This document shows positions 21,687-32,132 of a stretch of 64,000 nt of DNA, piece after piece. Below the pieces are notes generated by a model that saw only the letters and a list, made by a program, of their open reading frames with translations, did not search any database and had not been told where the DNA came from. Origin of the DNA: Phoma sp. XZ068. Taxonomy: Eukaryota; Ascomycota; Dothideomycetes; Pleosporales; Didymellaceae. The stretch spans positions 434,001 to 498,000 of the forward strand of contig RBKR01000009.1 of assembly GCA_004835665.1 (NCBI GenBank). Direction: 5' to 3'. Both the position numbers and the translations under genes were made by a program. Within the stretch, counting starts at the first letter, position 1; each line of letters opens with the position of its first letter.

Positions 21687-24445
21687 ATGGCCGACGAGAA
21701 GCACCTCTACGACCCGCCGGAGCTGCCGCCCATCCCGTCCTACGAAGAGGCGACCAGCTCGCGCCACACATCGAGCGCCCGCCGCGGGCCCAACGAAGTC
21801 AGCGACGATGCCGAGCGGCAAGGCCTCCTCGCGCCAGACGGGCCCTCCCAGGGCGAGGGCAACCGGCGGCGCAATGGCTACTACCACCCGCCGAGCGTGC
21901 AGTCGGTCGACGATGGCGACTCGGAGCTGGGCAGCCCCGTGCGCGCAAGCCAGGACGAGGAGCACCGCCAGATCATGGAGGAGATGGACATCCTCGACCC
22001 CGAGAGCGCCGACGACGCCCGCGCCCGCCGCAACCGCAGCCGCGGCCGCTTCTCCAAGCGCTTCTACAGCATCACCAGCAGCCTGTCGTCGCTCAACCTG
22101 CCGCGCCTGTCCTGGCCGCGCCGCCTGCGGCCCTCGTTCGCCTTCGTCACCGACCGCCTGCCCACGGTGCCCGACGAGTACAAGCCCGGGTGGAGCGTCA
22201 TTGCGCGCCTGTGCGGCCTGATCGTCATCGTCTCGCTGGTCTACATGCTGGTCGTGAGCGAGGTCGTGCCCATGGGCGGCGGCTTCGGCGCCCAGTTCAA
22301 CGCCGAGTGGGTGCGCAACCAGGCCCAGAAGAACATCGAGGGCTGGCGCATCGAGAAGAACCTCGAGTACCTGACCAGCTACGACCACCTCGGCGGCACC
22401 GAGGGCAGCTACGTCCTGGGCCAGTGGATCGAGGGCAAGTTCAAGGACGCCCACATGGACACCTTCACCCACGACGAGTACTGGGTCTACATGAACTACG
22501 CGAAAAAGGGCGGCCGCAGCGTCGAGATTGTCGAGCCGGAAGATAAGAAGTGGAAGGCCAAGCTGGAGGAGCCGTCCGTCTACAACCCGCCCAAGGCTCA
22601 GACACCCGCATTCCACGCCATGTCTGCATCAGGCAACGTCCAGGGCCCGCTCATCTACGTCAACTACTGCGACAAGAAGGACTTTAAGCGACTATGGGAC
22701 AGCAGCATTGACGTGCAGGGTGCTATCGTGCTGTGCAGGGCCTACGGCACGCAGCCAGATCTGGCCATGAAGATCAAGTCTGCCCAAGACGCGGGTGTCG
22801 TTGGTGTGCTTGTGTACTCGGATCCGCTGGAGGATGGTTTCAAAAAGGGCGGTCCCTGGCCAGACGGCAAATGGCGACCTGGAGACAGCGTCCAGCGCGG
22901 CTCAGCTGCCATGTCCAACATGATTCTCGGTGATCCCCTCACCCCAGGAAAGCCAAGCTCGAAGAAGCAGGACCGTATGCCCAAGGATAAAAACCCAGGC
23001 CTCGTCAAAATCCCCAGCTTACCCCTATCCTGGAAAGATGCGCAAAAGCTGATCAAGTCTCTAAATGGAATCGGCGAAGAACTCCCAGACGACTGGACAG
23101 GTGGCGTACCGGACGTGGGCGAGAAATGGTTTTCTGGTCACCGCGACAAATCCCCCAAAGTCAACCTCTCTAACCAACAAGACGAGGTTGACCAGCAGCG
23201 CATTACAAACGTCTTTGGCTCGATTCGCGGTCTTGAAGACACCGCTCACAAGATCATCATCGGCAACCACCGAGATTCCTTCTGCTTTGGCGCTGCTGAC
23301 CCTGGCTCTGGCACCGCCATCATGCTGGAAGTCGTCCGCGTGCTCGGCGACCTACGCGCACAGGGCTGGCGTCCACTTCGCACAATAGAGTTTGCGTCCT
23401 GGGACGCCGGCGAGTACAACCGCGTCGGCTCGACCGAGCACGTTGAAGCCAACGTTGACATTCTTCGCCAAAACGCCCTCGCCTACATCAACATCGACGC
23501 CGCCGTCACCGGCGACAAGCTCTGGGCCAACGGCTCCCCTCTCTTCACACACGCCTGGCACCGCGTGCTTGACCGTCTCAACGACCCGCACAACGACAAC
23601 AAGACCCTCAAAGAGGTCTGGGAAATGCAGGGCTCCTCTGTCGGCAACCTCGCCGCAAACCGCGACTCCGCCCCCTTCCAATTCATCGCCGGCACCTCGT
23701 CTCTCGACTTTGGTTTCGCCGCACCCCAAACCGCTCACCCCAATGCCATGGCCGGATCGTGCTACGAAACATTCGAGTGGATGGCGCAACACATCGACCC
23801 AGGCTTCCTCTACCACAGTCTCCACGCCGAACTCCTTGTCCTCCTTATCCTCGAACTCAGCCAAGAACCCATCATCCCCCTCCGCCTCACAAACTACGCC
23901 TCGCACCTCCAAGTCGAGGGGCAAAAGCTTCTCGACGAAACCGAAAAAGCAGGTGGCGACTACGACATCGCCATCTTCGAGCCGCTGGTGCAGAGCCTCA
24001 GCAACCTCAAGACCAAAGCAGAAGAATTCCACAAGTGGGAAACCTTCTGGTATAATCAGGTTTACGCCACCGGCGGCTTTGAGACCAGCGGTGTGACGAT
24101 GCAGCGTATGAATCATAACAATAAAATGGGCTTGTTTGAAACGCTGTTGCTTGATCTACCTACTGATGCGAAGGACTCGAGTCCGCGCGGTGTAAGTCTC
24201 CCTCCCTTTTACACAAGAAAAAAAGTCAAAAAACATGTGAATGTAAAACTAACGGATGGATGTAGTTACCCGGCCGCGACCAATTCAAACACATACTCTT
24301 CGCGCCCTCGGCATCCAACGCCTTCGAACCCAGCGTTTTCCCCTTCGCCCGCGACGCAATCGACAAGAAAGACTGGGCCCGCGCGAAGGATGAGATTAAG
24401 AAGACGGCTGAGTATTTGGATAGGGCGGGTGATGTGCTGTCTTAG
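21687..24445 (+). CDS. M28-family transmembrane peptidase relative (glutamate carboxypeptidase II / Vps70 / Tre type), probably inactive
   Basis: Two exons, 21687-24191 and 24266-24445, with a 74-base intron (branch ACTAAC); 894 aa. Order: an acidic cytosolic N-terminus with LPPIPSYEEA; Arg-rich segment about 112-150; one membrane helix about 171-190; a protease-associated domain about 330-430 (GAIVLCRAYGTQPDLAMK); the M28 fold about 505-720; and a C-terminal helical dimerisation domain ending in LDRAGDVLS. By comparison with GCPII, ligands His528 (GNHRDS), Asp538 (ADPGSG), Glu576 and Asp604 (NIDAAV) are kept. The general-base Glu is Gly575 (WDAGEY instead of WDAEE). The His zinc ligand before YET is replaced, with Gly690 in AGSCYETFEW. 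Yeast relatives Tre1/Tre2/Vps70 are also degenerate adaptors in membrane-protein sorting, so an adaptor role is the best inference. Confidence 0.9.
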
Positions 24446-24775
24446 CGTAGATTAACCGGCTTAGCGGTGTTCGACAAACCAGACAGATCGATCAGATCAG
24501 GTTCGATATTTGGGGTGATAGGATAGGATTGGATAGATAGATAGAGGGCTGACTGGTTGGTTGGGTGTGCGATATTATATGCATTGAAGGCGTTTTTTTT
24601 TTTTTGGCGAAGATTGGGTGTCGTCATCGTCGTCGCATCAAGAGATGTAGACCATCTTATTTATTTATTTATTTTTAGTATCTCACATTTTCTATCTTCA
24701 TCTTCTATCTTTCATCTTTTATTTACTATGGCAGGTTGGTAGCGTGTTGACAATGTATTTATCTTTACTTTCTTA
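24446..24775. other. 3' flank of the M28 gene with a short TTTA microsatellite
   Basis: AT-rich 3' flank with a T run at 24593-24605 and an ATTT tandem repeat at about 24657-24677. No gene seen. Confidence 0.6.
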
Positions 24776-25056
24776 TCAAGGCTTACGTGCGAGTTTGTCT
24801 TCGATGTGTTTCTTGAGCTTGGATATGTGAGCGTTAACGTCAGTGTGTCTGAGGAGAAGGCGGAGAATCATGTCTTTAGGCCCATGGAAGTAGAGATCTG
24901 GTCAGATCGAACGTAAGTAGTTCATGGATGAAATTGCACATTTTCGTCGTAAGTCGATTGAAACAGATATGTGTTCCCCTCGATGAAGTATTCGTACAAA
25001 CTCTCGATGATGTAAAAATTAACTGGGTCATCAGTACCCGAGAACAGGCTCTTCAA
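24776..25056 (-). pseudogene. Unrecognised coding-like remnant
   Basis: Two stretches read like real protein but do not form a complete gene. The lower part (24776-24892) gives DLYFHGPKDMILRLLLRH then DVNAHISKLKKHIEDKLARK and a stop, after a plausible acceptor (GACCAG). The upper part (about 24957-25056) gives YLKSLFSGTDDPVNFYIIES then LYEYFIEGNTYLFQ. No good donor joins them, and no ATG or upstream exon is apparent; a TGA lies just upstream of the first stretch. It may be the 3' end of a decayed gene. I do not recognise the family. Confidence 0.35.
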
Positions 25057-25373
25057 GTATGTACTTCTTCATTCGAGACGAGCGAGCGAACGTAGGTGCA
25101 GAAAGTGTTCTGTTCCGTTGAGATTCGACGACGATGACAAACGGCAGCAACGTTGAGAAAGCGTCGGCAAATCGGCCCTTCTCCCAACGCCGCATCCCAA
25201 AACGGCAATTCCAACAGTCGGAGCCATGCAGGCAGCTCCACTACCACATCGCCCATGAACAGCGGAGCCCACGTGCATCACCACAACCATATAAACCCCT
25301 CTGGTCCCCTCTCACAATAATCTCCCCATCAAAAAAAAAACCCCCTCCTATAATACATACCCCACCGCACAAA

Positions 25374-25919
25374 ATGGCAACAGCACACATCTCCATCCCC
25401 GAACACAAGCCTCTCGCCGAAGCACCCCGCGACATCGCCGCCATCGCGCAGCAAGAACGCGCCTCCACACTGCCCCACTGGAACGCGGGCGTCGCTTTCC
25501 AACTCGGCTGCGCGCTGCGAACCCGTCTGTTGACATTCGACAAACCGGCTGTTATTCACATTTCTACTATCAGCTCGCCGCCGCACGTGCTGTTTCACTC
25601 GGTGACGCACGCGGGGACGGCGCTGGATAATGATTTCTGGGTTGCTCGCAAGAGGAATGCGGTTATTAGGTGGCAGGCGAGTACGTGGCAGTTGCATAAT
25701 AAGTTTGAAGGGGATGAGGAGAAGTTTAAGGTGAAGATGGGGTTGGGGGAGGCGGCGAAGGAGTATGCGATTCATGGCGGGGGCGTGCCGGTGTTTGTGA
25801 AGAATGTGGAGGGGCCGGTGGCCGTGGTGGTGGTTAGTGGGTTGAAGCAGTGGGATGATCATCAGGTTGTGATTGAGGAGTTGGCGGGTGTGTTGGCCAA
25901 GTTGGAGAAAAAGGCTTAG
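25374..25919 (+). CDS. DUF336 / UPF0303 family protein (YBR137W-like)
   Basis: Single exon, 181 aa. The start MATAHISIPEH is chosen because the frame upstream (to 25134) has low coding quality and a homopolymer-rich 5' UTR. The fold-defining segment PHWNAGVAFQLGCALRTRLL, the middle LFHSVTHAGTALDNDFWVARKRNAV and the Gly-rich end AIHGGGVPVFVKN followed by PVAVVVVSGLKQWDDHQVVI match the UPF0303/DUF336 family, which is related to HbpS/GlcG-type heme- or ligand-binding proteins. The yeast relative YBR137W is cytosolic. A molecular activity cannot be assigned. Codon use in the second half is GC-lower than in the first. Confidence 0.85.
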   Translation: MATAHISIPEHKPLAEAPRDIAAIAQQERASTLPHWNAGVAFQLGCALRTRLLTFDKPAVIHISTISSPPHVLFHSVTHAGTALDNDFWVARKRNAVIRWQASTWQLHNKFEGDEEKFKVKMGLGEAAKEYAIHGGGVPVFVKNVEGPVAVVVVSGLKQWDDHQVVIEELAGVLAKLEKKA

Positions 25920-26100
25920 TCAGGTAGAAGGGGGAAAAAGCGAACAAAAGATTTCTATAGTCGGCCGTCTTTTCCAAATCAATGGGATCATGGATGATGT
26001 AGCCGAATCAAGAGAAAGAATGATGCGGTCCTGGCTGTCGTTCGGCGTTGGCGGGTTTTCAAGTGGTGTTCCAGCGTCTCGACTCTTTACAATAAGCCCT

Positions 26101-27160
26101 TCAGTTACCTTGCGCCCAGTACTGGATTTCATACCACATCACTTCTCCTCGACTCTCCTCAGGAACCGGATAGAACCCAAGCTGGACACCATCATCAGTC
26201 CCCACTTGCACAAAGCCGTCCATGCTTGAAGCACTTATCACACGTCACTTCCATATTCCCGCCTGTTTTCGTCCACCTGCTCGGCTGGTTCCTATTCTCA
26301 TACGTGACGTTGCTGACGCATGCATCGCGATGCAAACGATATTCTCGGTTTCGCAGCATACGCGCATAGTGCTCCCTGTGGTAAGGTTTCTGGAGGTAGT
26401 CGGCAGTGAACTTGCGCACAAGAAGTGCTTTGGGGTTATTGGGAAACTCTGAAAGTGGCTTTCAGCGCCCGGCTTCGCCTTCTTGAATCCAGAAGACCCA
26501 TTCAATATGCTCGAGCTGCCCGCCTGGTGCCCGTGTTTTCTTTTGCTTTGGCCTTGTTGGCTTGGGGGTGTCATGCAATAGCTCATCGTCTGACAACTCG
26601 TCGGCTGGAGTAACTTTGGCATCGCGCTCAAGTTCCGGTTCACTATCATCTGTTGATTCGGTAACAGCTCGCCATAACAAGGCTTGTGAGGCTGCCTTTG
26701 GGCGGACTCGTGTCTTTCGCTTTGTTTGACGCGGCTGATTGGGTGTGCGAGCTGGGATGACTACTTTGGGGTCTCGAGCTCGGCAGCGTCGATCGATGGA
26801 GCTGTTTCGTGGACCTTTCAAAATATAAGCGAAGGATTCCAAGAAGTCGAATTATATCATACTTTCGGACCTACCAGTACTTTTCTTCCTCCTGGCTAGC
26901 GCAAGGCTGAACGTTGAGGATGTGGATGTGGTACTTTTCGCCGCCAACTGGCTAGCACCACATGGCTGAACCAGTGCGGGTAAAGCTAGCATGCTTTGAC
27001 TATGTCTCGCAAGACGCATTATGACCCCCTCCAACAAGCCTTCGCTCCTGACCTTGGCAAGAACGGCGTCATATGAACCCTTCAGTGCAGACTCACTCGA
27101 GAGAAGAGCCAAAGCTTTTGCATAGTCGCTTGCAGTGTCTGCCATATTGTCAGGCAACAT
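26101..27160 (-). pseudogene. Disrupted member of a four-cysteine fungal protein family
   Basis: Starts at ATG 27160 or 27145 (MADTASDYAKALALLS). An intron lies at 26815-26874 (GTAGGT...GAAAG), and the second exon is Lys/Arg-rich, then acidic. It reads on to EWVFWIQEGEAGR, an in-frame TGA at about 26450, then continues in the same frame: KPLSEFPNNPKALLVRKF, TADYLQKPYHREHYARMLR, the cysteine module and GRLC. Just after GRLC (about 26205) the frame must shift by one base to reach LGFYPVPEESR and EIQYWAQGN with a stop at 26101. The parallel with the intact gene at 37104-38099 (same C-x25-C-x2-C-x6-C spacing and the same LGxYPxP tail) shows both parts belong together. The TGA could instead fall in a 51-base in-frame intron with poor ends; the frameshift has no such escape. 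Confidence 0.65.
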
Positions 27161-27817
27161 GGTGGTGGCCTCGTGGAGAATATGAGGAACGAGGAAAACA
27201 ATTTCAGCGCCAGGCTGCAACATACACACGGTGGCCGCGTAGTCACGGGTTATGCGGTGTAACCTCCGGAAAGGAGGCGTACTATTCAATCGACACCTTG
27301 CATAGCTAATCATACCAGTGGCACATAGTGCATACTTCTCGTGGGGGCCGGAACTCGAACTTCATTGAATGACGACTTCTTCCAGATGGACATTTCCGTG
27401 TTGGGAGTGAATAAAGTGAAGTGCAGGATTGACGGAAGTGTGTTATCGAAGACAAGCTAATTTATGGACACGGGCAACTCTCACCGGGGTAGTAATCACT
27501 GGGTCTTCGCGGAAGGTGGTATTTTGCTGAAGGTAAGGACCAGGTCAGATAATAGCAGGAGCCAAGCACAACTATATCAGGAAGGCACAGCGCTGCAATA
27601 AACAAGAAAATTGATTTGGTGTAATGGACCTATTGCCTCCTAATTATGTCTGAACTCATGGTATTTCTGTACAAAGGAAATTAGACGCCAATGAAACGCT
27701 TTACAAAGAACTACAAACCTCGCCAATCGCTATAGCCATCGTTTAAGAAGGGAACATCTTGAGCGCAGGCCGCCCGTCGACCGTCAACGGTCGATGCAGG
27801 TAGTATGCAACTGACAC
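27161..27817. other. Intergenic, nothing recognised
   Basis: 657 bases between the disrupted four-cysteine gene and the stop of the long ankyrin gene. AT-rich around 27600-27700. No gene, RNA or repeat seen. Confidence 0.5.
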
Positions 27818-30391
27818 TTACTGCTTTCCACGTGGCGAAGAAGACTTAGGAAAGAGAAGAGCCAAACCCTCTTCCCAGTCACGGTCCCCAACGATGTCAA
27901 TAACTGGCCGGCCCGTCTCGTCAACCGCTTGCAGATCCACAGGCCCACCCATGCTGACAAGCAGCCCTAAGATCTCAACGTCACTGTTCTCAACCGCCTG
28001 CAACACGGCGTTCCACCCACGATGCATCTTGTTGATGTCCGCGCCCCTGCTCAACAGCATCTGGATGACTTCAGTGTCGTGCCCGTCGTAGCTCCGCAGC
28101 GCCTTGACCAGCGGCAAGTGCTCTCCTGGCGCGTTGGGATCCGAATTTGCTTCATCTAGCAGATACCGCACAATGGTCTTGTGCCTTTCGCGGATCGCAG
28201 TTGTCAGTGGCGAGAAGACGCCGCAGTTCTTATCCTCCACGCTTACGCCCGCGCCAAGAAGGAGTTTTACACTCTCCAGCTGTCCTGCATGTACAGCCAT
28301 TTCGACCACGCCACGGAAGGCGCGCGGGTTGATTCCCGGGAACGCCAGGAGGCGTTTCAACACCACAGGGTTCCTGACAGCCATGCAGAGGGGCCAGTCT
28401 TGTCCGCGTACCGCAGGATTTGCACCGTGTTTGAGCAGGAGGTCGACGAATTCGAGGTCGTTCTCGCGGATGGCGGTTGTCAGAGCTGTGTTTCCACCTT
28501 CTGCGCAGCGGTCGTTAGGGTTGACGCCTTGATCGAGGAGATAAATGAGTGCATCTTTGTCTTTGTGCACGACAGCCGTTTCGATGATGCCTTTGGGCGT
28601 GTGGAGATCTGCACCTGCAGCAACCAGCTGCGGGAGGAAGTGTGTGCGTTTGTGAGTGATGCATTTGTAAGTTGGGAACTCAACCGCTTTGAAGTTGGGA
28701 TCTGCGCCGTGCTCGAGCAGATAGGTTACGATATCTGCACTGTTGTCACGGATAGCTGAGGCTAGGGGTGTATAGGACCCGTCTTTGCGAATATTGGGCG
28801 AAACACCTGCCTCGATAAGGATCTTGACAGACTCCAACTTCTTCAGACTTGCAGCCAGTTCCATGATACCGGGAGTTCTCTTGTGGTCAGCGCCACGAGA
28901 GAGCATGAGGCCAAGGGCTTCGGGGTGGTAGCAGGATGGCCATAATGGATGCTTGGGACATGGCAGGTTGGGATTCGCTCCGTGGTCCAGGAGGGCTGCC
29001 ATGACATCTACGCGACCAGCTTGAATGGCCTTGAAGAGTGCTGTGGTACCCTCATGGTCCTTCAAATTTGCGTCGGCGCCGTTCTTGAGTAAGACTCTAG
29101 CACAGTCCGCAGACGCAGCTTGCGTGGCAGCAAAGAGAGGAGTAATCCCATCGCTGTCTGAGCCGTTCGCGTTAGCACCGTGCTGAAGAAGGACGGAGGT
29201 TGTGTCCGGATCTCTGTTGTCGATGGCCATGCGTAGTAAGCCAGCTTGAGTGTCAGGATCTATCTTCGTACCACCTGATAGTAGGTGCTCAAGTACTCGA
29301 TACTGGCCCTGTCTGACAGCCATGACCACTCCCTCTTTACCACCAGGTGACCGAAGGTTACCAGAGTGTTCCATTTGCCTGCTGTGTATGGTGGGAGAGT
29401 CCATTTGGGAGTGCGACATGAAGCTGTCGTGAGGGAAGCGTTGTTCTTGAGTGGTAAGGTAACTGTTCTGTTCCCTCAAAGGCGTGCGTGACCAAGTTGG
29501 TTCTTCGGAAGGGACGGGGTGGTTTTGCACGTGCCTATCGTGTGATCGTGCCGAACTTGAATGCATATCTCGAACTGAGCCAGCAGAGTGTATGCTAGAA
29601 GCTCTCCAGTCGTTGTGTAGAAAGGGGATGTCCGGAGACATTCGAAGCTCTTCGTGTCGTAGATTTATGTCCCCCAACGTAGGTCGCACGCCTGAATTAT
29701 GAAGGTCGCTTGCTGTTGGCCGGATATCGCTAAGAGAGGGCCTACTAGCCAAGCGAGGAGGCGGCTGGAATGTCTCTGATGGAGCGTGGTTGCTCTTCGA
29801 TGGCGGTAGCGGCGGCGGTGCCGTTGGTGGAGGAGTGCGACGAGGTGGCAGTGAAGCTGGCTTCTTGGTAGGGTTGATGCGCTCGAGAGCCGCAATAAGT
29901 CCAGCGTATCCGATTGACATTGTATCATCAGCATGGTCGTCGCCAACCGTCCATCGGAAGATTGCAGAGCTCATCTTCAAGGACTCGCTACTCTTTAGGA
30001 GTGTCATTCGCACTTTGTCCACCTCCGTATCCGCAAACATCATACGCATGCGTTTGCCCAGGCCGCCCTTACCATTATCATTGTCGATGAACTTTGAGAT
30101 CATCTGGCTGAGAACAACAAACTCGTCATAGACATGGCGGAAGCGCGTGTCCAGTTCTTGTGTGATCTCAACTGGGTATGTCTTGCGCGTCTTGAACGAC
30201 TCATTGATGCCTGCTTCAATTGACCAGACTATACGTGCAAGGTCGAGAAAAGCTGTAGCTAGAGGAAAGAACCCACGGACTGGTTCTTTGGTAGAGCTGA
30301 GGTACTCCAACATGCGAATGGAGATAGTGTTTCCTTGCGCATTGACCCGCTTGCACAGGTCAATGGTTGTTTCTTTCCGTGAAGGCGCCAT
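27818..30391 (-). CDS. Ankyrin-repeat protein with fungal STAND-type N-terminal domain
   Basis: Single exon of 857 aa from ATG 30391 (MAPSRKETTIDLCKRVNAQG). An in-frame ATG at 30529 adds 46 residues of low quality. Residues about 1-160 are helical and resemble the N-terminal domain found on fungal NLR/STAND proteins (FFPLATAFLDLARIVWSIEA). Residues about 160-345 are a disordered Pro/Ser-rich linker (PPRRTPPPTAPPPLPPSK). From about 350 to the end there are a dozen or so ankyrin repeats (SVLLQHGANANGSDSDGITP, VLLKNGADANLKDHEGTTAL, TYLLEHGADPNF, LLLKHGANPAVRG). No NACHT or NB-ARC nucleotide-binding domain lies between, so this is an NLR-like architecture without its switch. Role unknown; a signalling or heterokaryon-type scaffold is possible. 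Confidence 0.88.
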   Translation of the reverse strand: MAPSRKETTIDLCKRVNAQGNTISIRMLEYLSSTKEPVRGFFPLATAFLDLARIVWSIEAGINESFKTRKTYPVEITQELDTRFRHVYDEFVVLSQMISKFIDNDNGKGGLGKRMRMMFADTEVDKVRMTLLKSSESLKMSSAIFRWTVGDDHADDTMSIGYAGLIAALERINPTKKPASLPPRRTPPPTAPPPLPPSKSNHAPSETFQPPPRLASRPSLSDIRPTASDLHNSGVRPTLGDINLRHEELRMSPDIPFLHNDWRASSIHSAGSVRDMHSSSARSHDRHVQNHPVPSEEPTWSRTPLREQNSYLTTQEQRFPHDSFMSHSQMDSPTIHSRQMEHSGNLRSPGGKEGVVMAVRQGQYRVLEHLLSGGTKIDPDTQAGLLRMAIDNRDPDTTSVLLQHGANANGSDSDGITPLFAATQAASADCARVLLKNGADANLKDHEGTTALFKAIQAGRVDVMAALLDHGANPNLPCPKHPLWPSCYHPEALGLMLSRGADHKRTPGIMELAASLKKLESVKILIEAGVSPNIRKDGSYTPLASAIRDNSADIVTYLLEHGADPNFKAVEFPTYKCITHKRTHFLPQLVAAGADLHTPKGIIETAVVHKDKDALIYLLDQGVNPNDRCAEGGNTALTTAIRENDLEFVDLLLKHGANPAVRGQDWPLCMAVRNPVVLKRLLAFPGINPRAFRGVVEMAVHAGQLESVKLLLGAGVSVEDKNCGVFSPLTTAIRERHKTIVRYLLDEANSDPNAPGEHLPLVKALRSYDGHDTEVIQMLLSRGADINKMHRGWNAVLQAVENSDVEILGLLVSMGGPVDLQAVDETGRPVIDIVGDRDWEEGLALLFPKSSSPRGKQ

Positions 30392-32132
30392 GATTTGACT
30401 GTAAAGTGGAAAGTAAAGAGAGAATTGATGGACAGAATAGCCCGAATCAAACTGGAGGTGGACAGCTTTTGGCCGCCTCGGTCCCTGCCACTCTTTGCTA
30501 TGCCCCCGGCACTCATTGATACTAGACAAGGGCAGTCGGACCTAGAACGATGGGCTCTTGTCGTGGTCCCATGGCGCCTGAAACTTTATTGACGGGGAAC
30601 ATTTACAAGCTTCCAGCGACTCGTTCCGTCTCTAGCGGATGATTGAGCCTCACCCCGGATTCCAGCTGATGGACGCCTATCTGGAGAAAGAAAGACACGG
30701 TTCTCTGGAGCGAGCGCGACCACGATACAAATCTGTAGTCTCGCGCGGTCAATGAAGCAATACGAATTCTATACGAGAGGAATCGCCGCATATAATGCGC
30801 CGCATCTACCTACATGCAACGTTCACCACAACCGCGACGTGCCTGTTCGGTGTTTCTACGGCGCTTTGGTCAATAAGGCAAGCCGTTTTTGACATGCGTA
30901 AGACGCAAGTCAGCTGGGGAACCTGACACGGCTGACGCAACATGCTGGTAATCGCGTCTATGATAAGGCTGCATCCTGGAAACCGCGCGTAACTTAAAGG
31001 ACGTAGCGAGCGGGTGGCCCGTGTGATCTAGAGCAAAGTGGAACGATGTCGTACGAGAAAGTGTGTGGCATCTTGCAAAGTATGTTACTCCGCGGTCAGG
31101 GGACTAAGATCGTGATCAGCCAATCTTGCGTCGATATCAGCTATAATACTGAGGAATTGGAGCGTGGATGTCTGCTTGATGAATTCTTGGATGGTGCAAT
31201 GCGCGGGGCGCAAGGCGCGAGGCGAGGCGGGAGGCAAGAGAAAGGGGAAGGGGAATTGGACCAATGGGACACTGTAGCGGCGCCGGAACCACAACCTCAT
31301 CTCTTCTCTCTTGGAAAATGCTAAGCACACCTAGACAAACTAGACCATGATTAGGACTCACCGAGCTTCCACCATAAGGGTTTTCCCCTTCCCCAGCACG
31401 AAAAGTGCTTAACCTAGCCTTGGAATCTCACAGACCGACGAAAATCTAAGAGATACGAGCAACTCCGCTGCTAGCATACTCTGACCTACCCGCCCTTCAG
31501 CGTTTTTTATGGCGTACCCATCAGCGTATATGTAAGAAACTTACCCTCAACCTAAGAAGCTTTGATCTCCTTTGTTTATCGAATGCGGTCGCATGTCCGC
31601 TGGTAGGTGTCCGACTTGTTGGCGTCACACGCCTCCCGATGCTCAATCTTCACCAAAGATACTACTTCAATTTTTGCAGGGCGCCAATGCCTTTATTTAA
31701 ATTCTCAAACGAACAGAATACATTTCTGGGTACATTACTTATCTCCGTAGAGCCACTAGTAGCATCTTGGGTTGCTAGGTCCGCGGTTTGCCCGTTATCG
31801 GACGAAACCTCACGCTCAGCCCGCTGGGTTCTGGTAACTCCATAAAATACCCGACGATGGTCGGCAAATGCTACAGGATACTGTGGACAAGTAGGATCAA
31901 CTACGGGTTTAATGATAACTCCGTCTATCTTGTAGGAATGAAACGGTGAGCATCGTGGAAGGACGACGACACAGGCTCAAATTTACCGGTCCTTCTTGTG
32001 CGTCTGGTATGCAATGTCATTGGGTATATAAGAAGATGTAGCTGCTCTGTCAAGACAATCATCACAACTTGAGCATAGCCATCCAGCGAACCCCTTCAAA
32101 TTCAATTCTCATTCTTCACCCCTCAAGCCATC
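30392..32132. other. Intergenic 1.7 kb between divergent ankyrin and AKR genes
   Basis: The first few hundred bases should hold the ankyrin promoter and the last (TATATAAG near 32022-32030) the AKR promoter. Between them are short inconsistent ORFs only. I see no repeats or RNA genes. Confidence 0.5.

Noticed and set aside
21419..22546. 375-codon plus-strand ORF overlapping the M28 gene in another frame
   Set aside because: Arg/Pro-rich shadow of GC-rich coding sequence; the M28 frame has family motifs and conserved length.
21330..22616. 428-codon ORF antisense to the 5' end of the M28 gene
   Set aside because: It overlaps the disordered, GC-rich N-terminal coding region of a clear gene and has Val/Ala/Leu-rich composition typical of a reverse-frame shadow.
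27335..27365. tRNA T-arm-like word (complement of GGAACTCGAAC)
   Set aside because: The flanking bases do not pair into a T-stem, and no D-arm, anticodon arm or acceptor stem could be placed.
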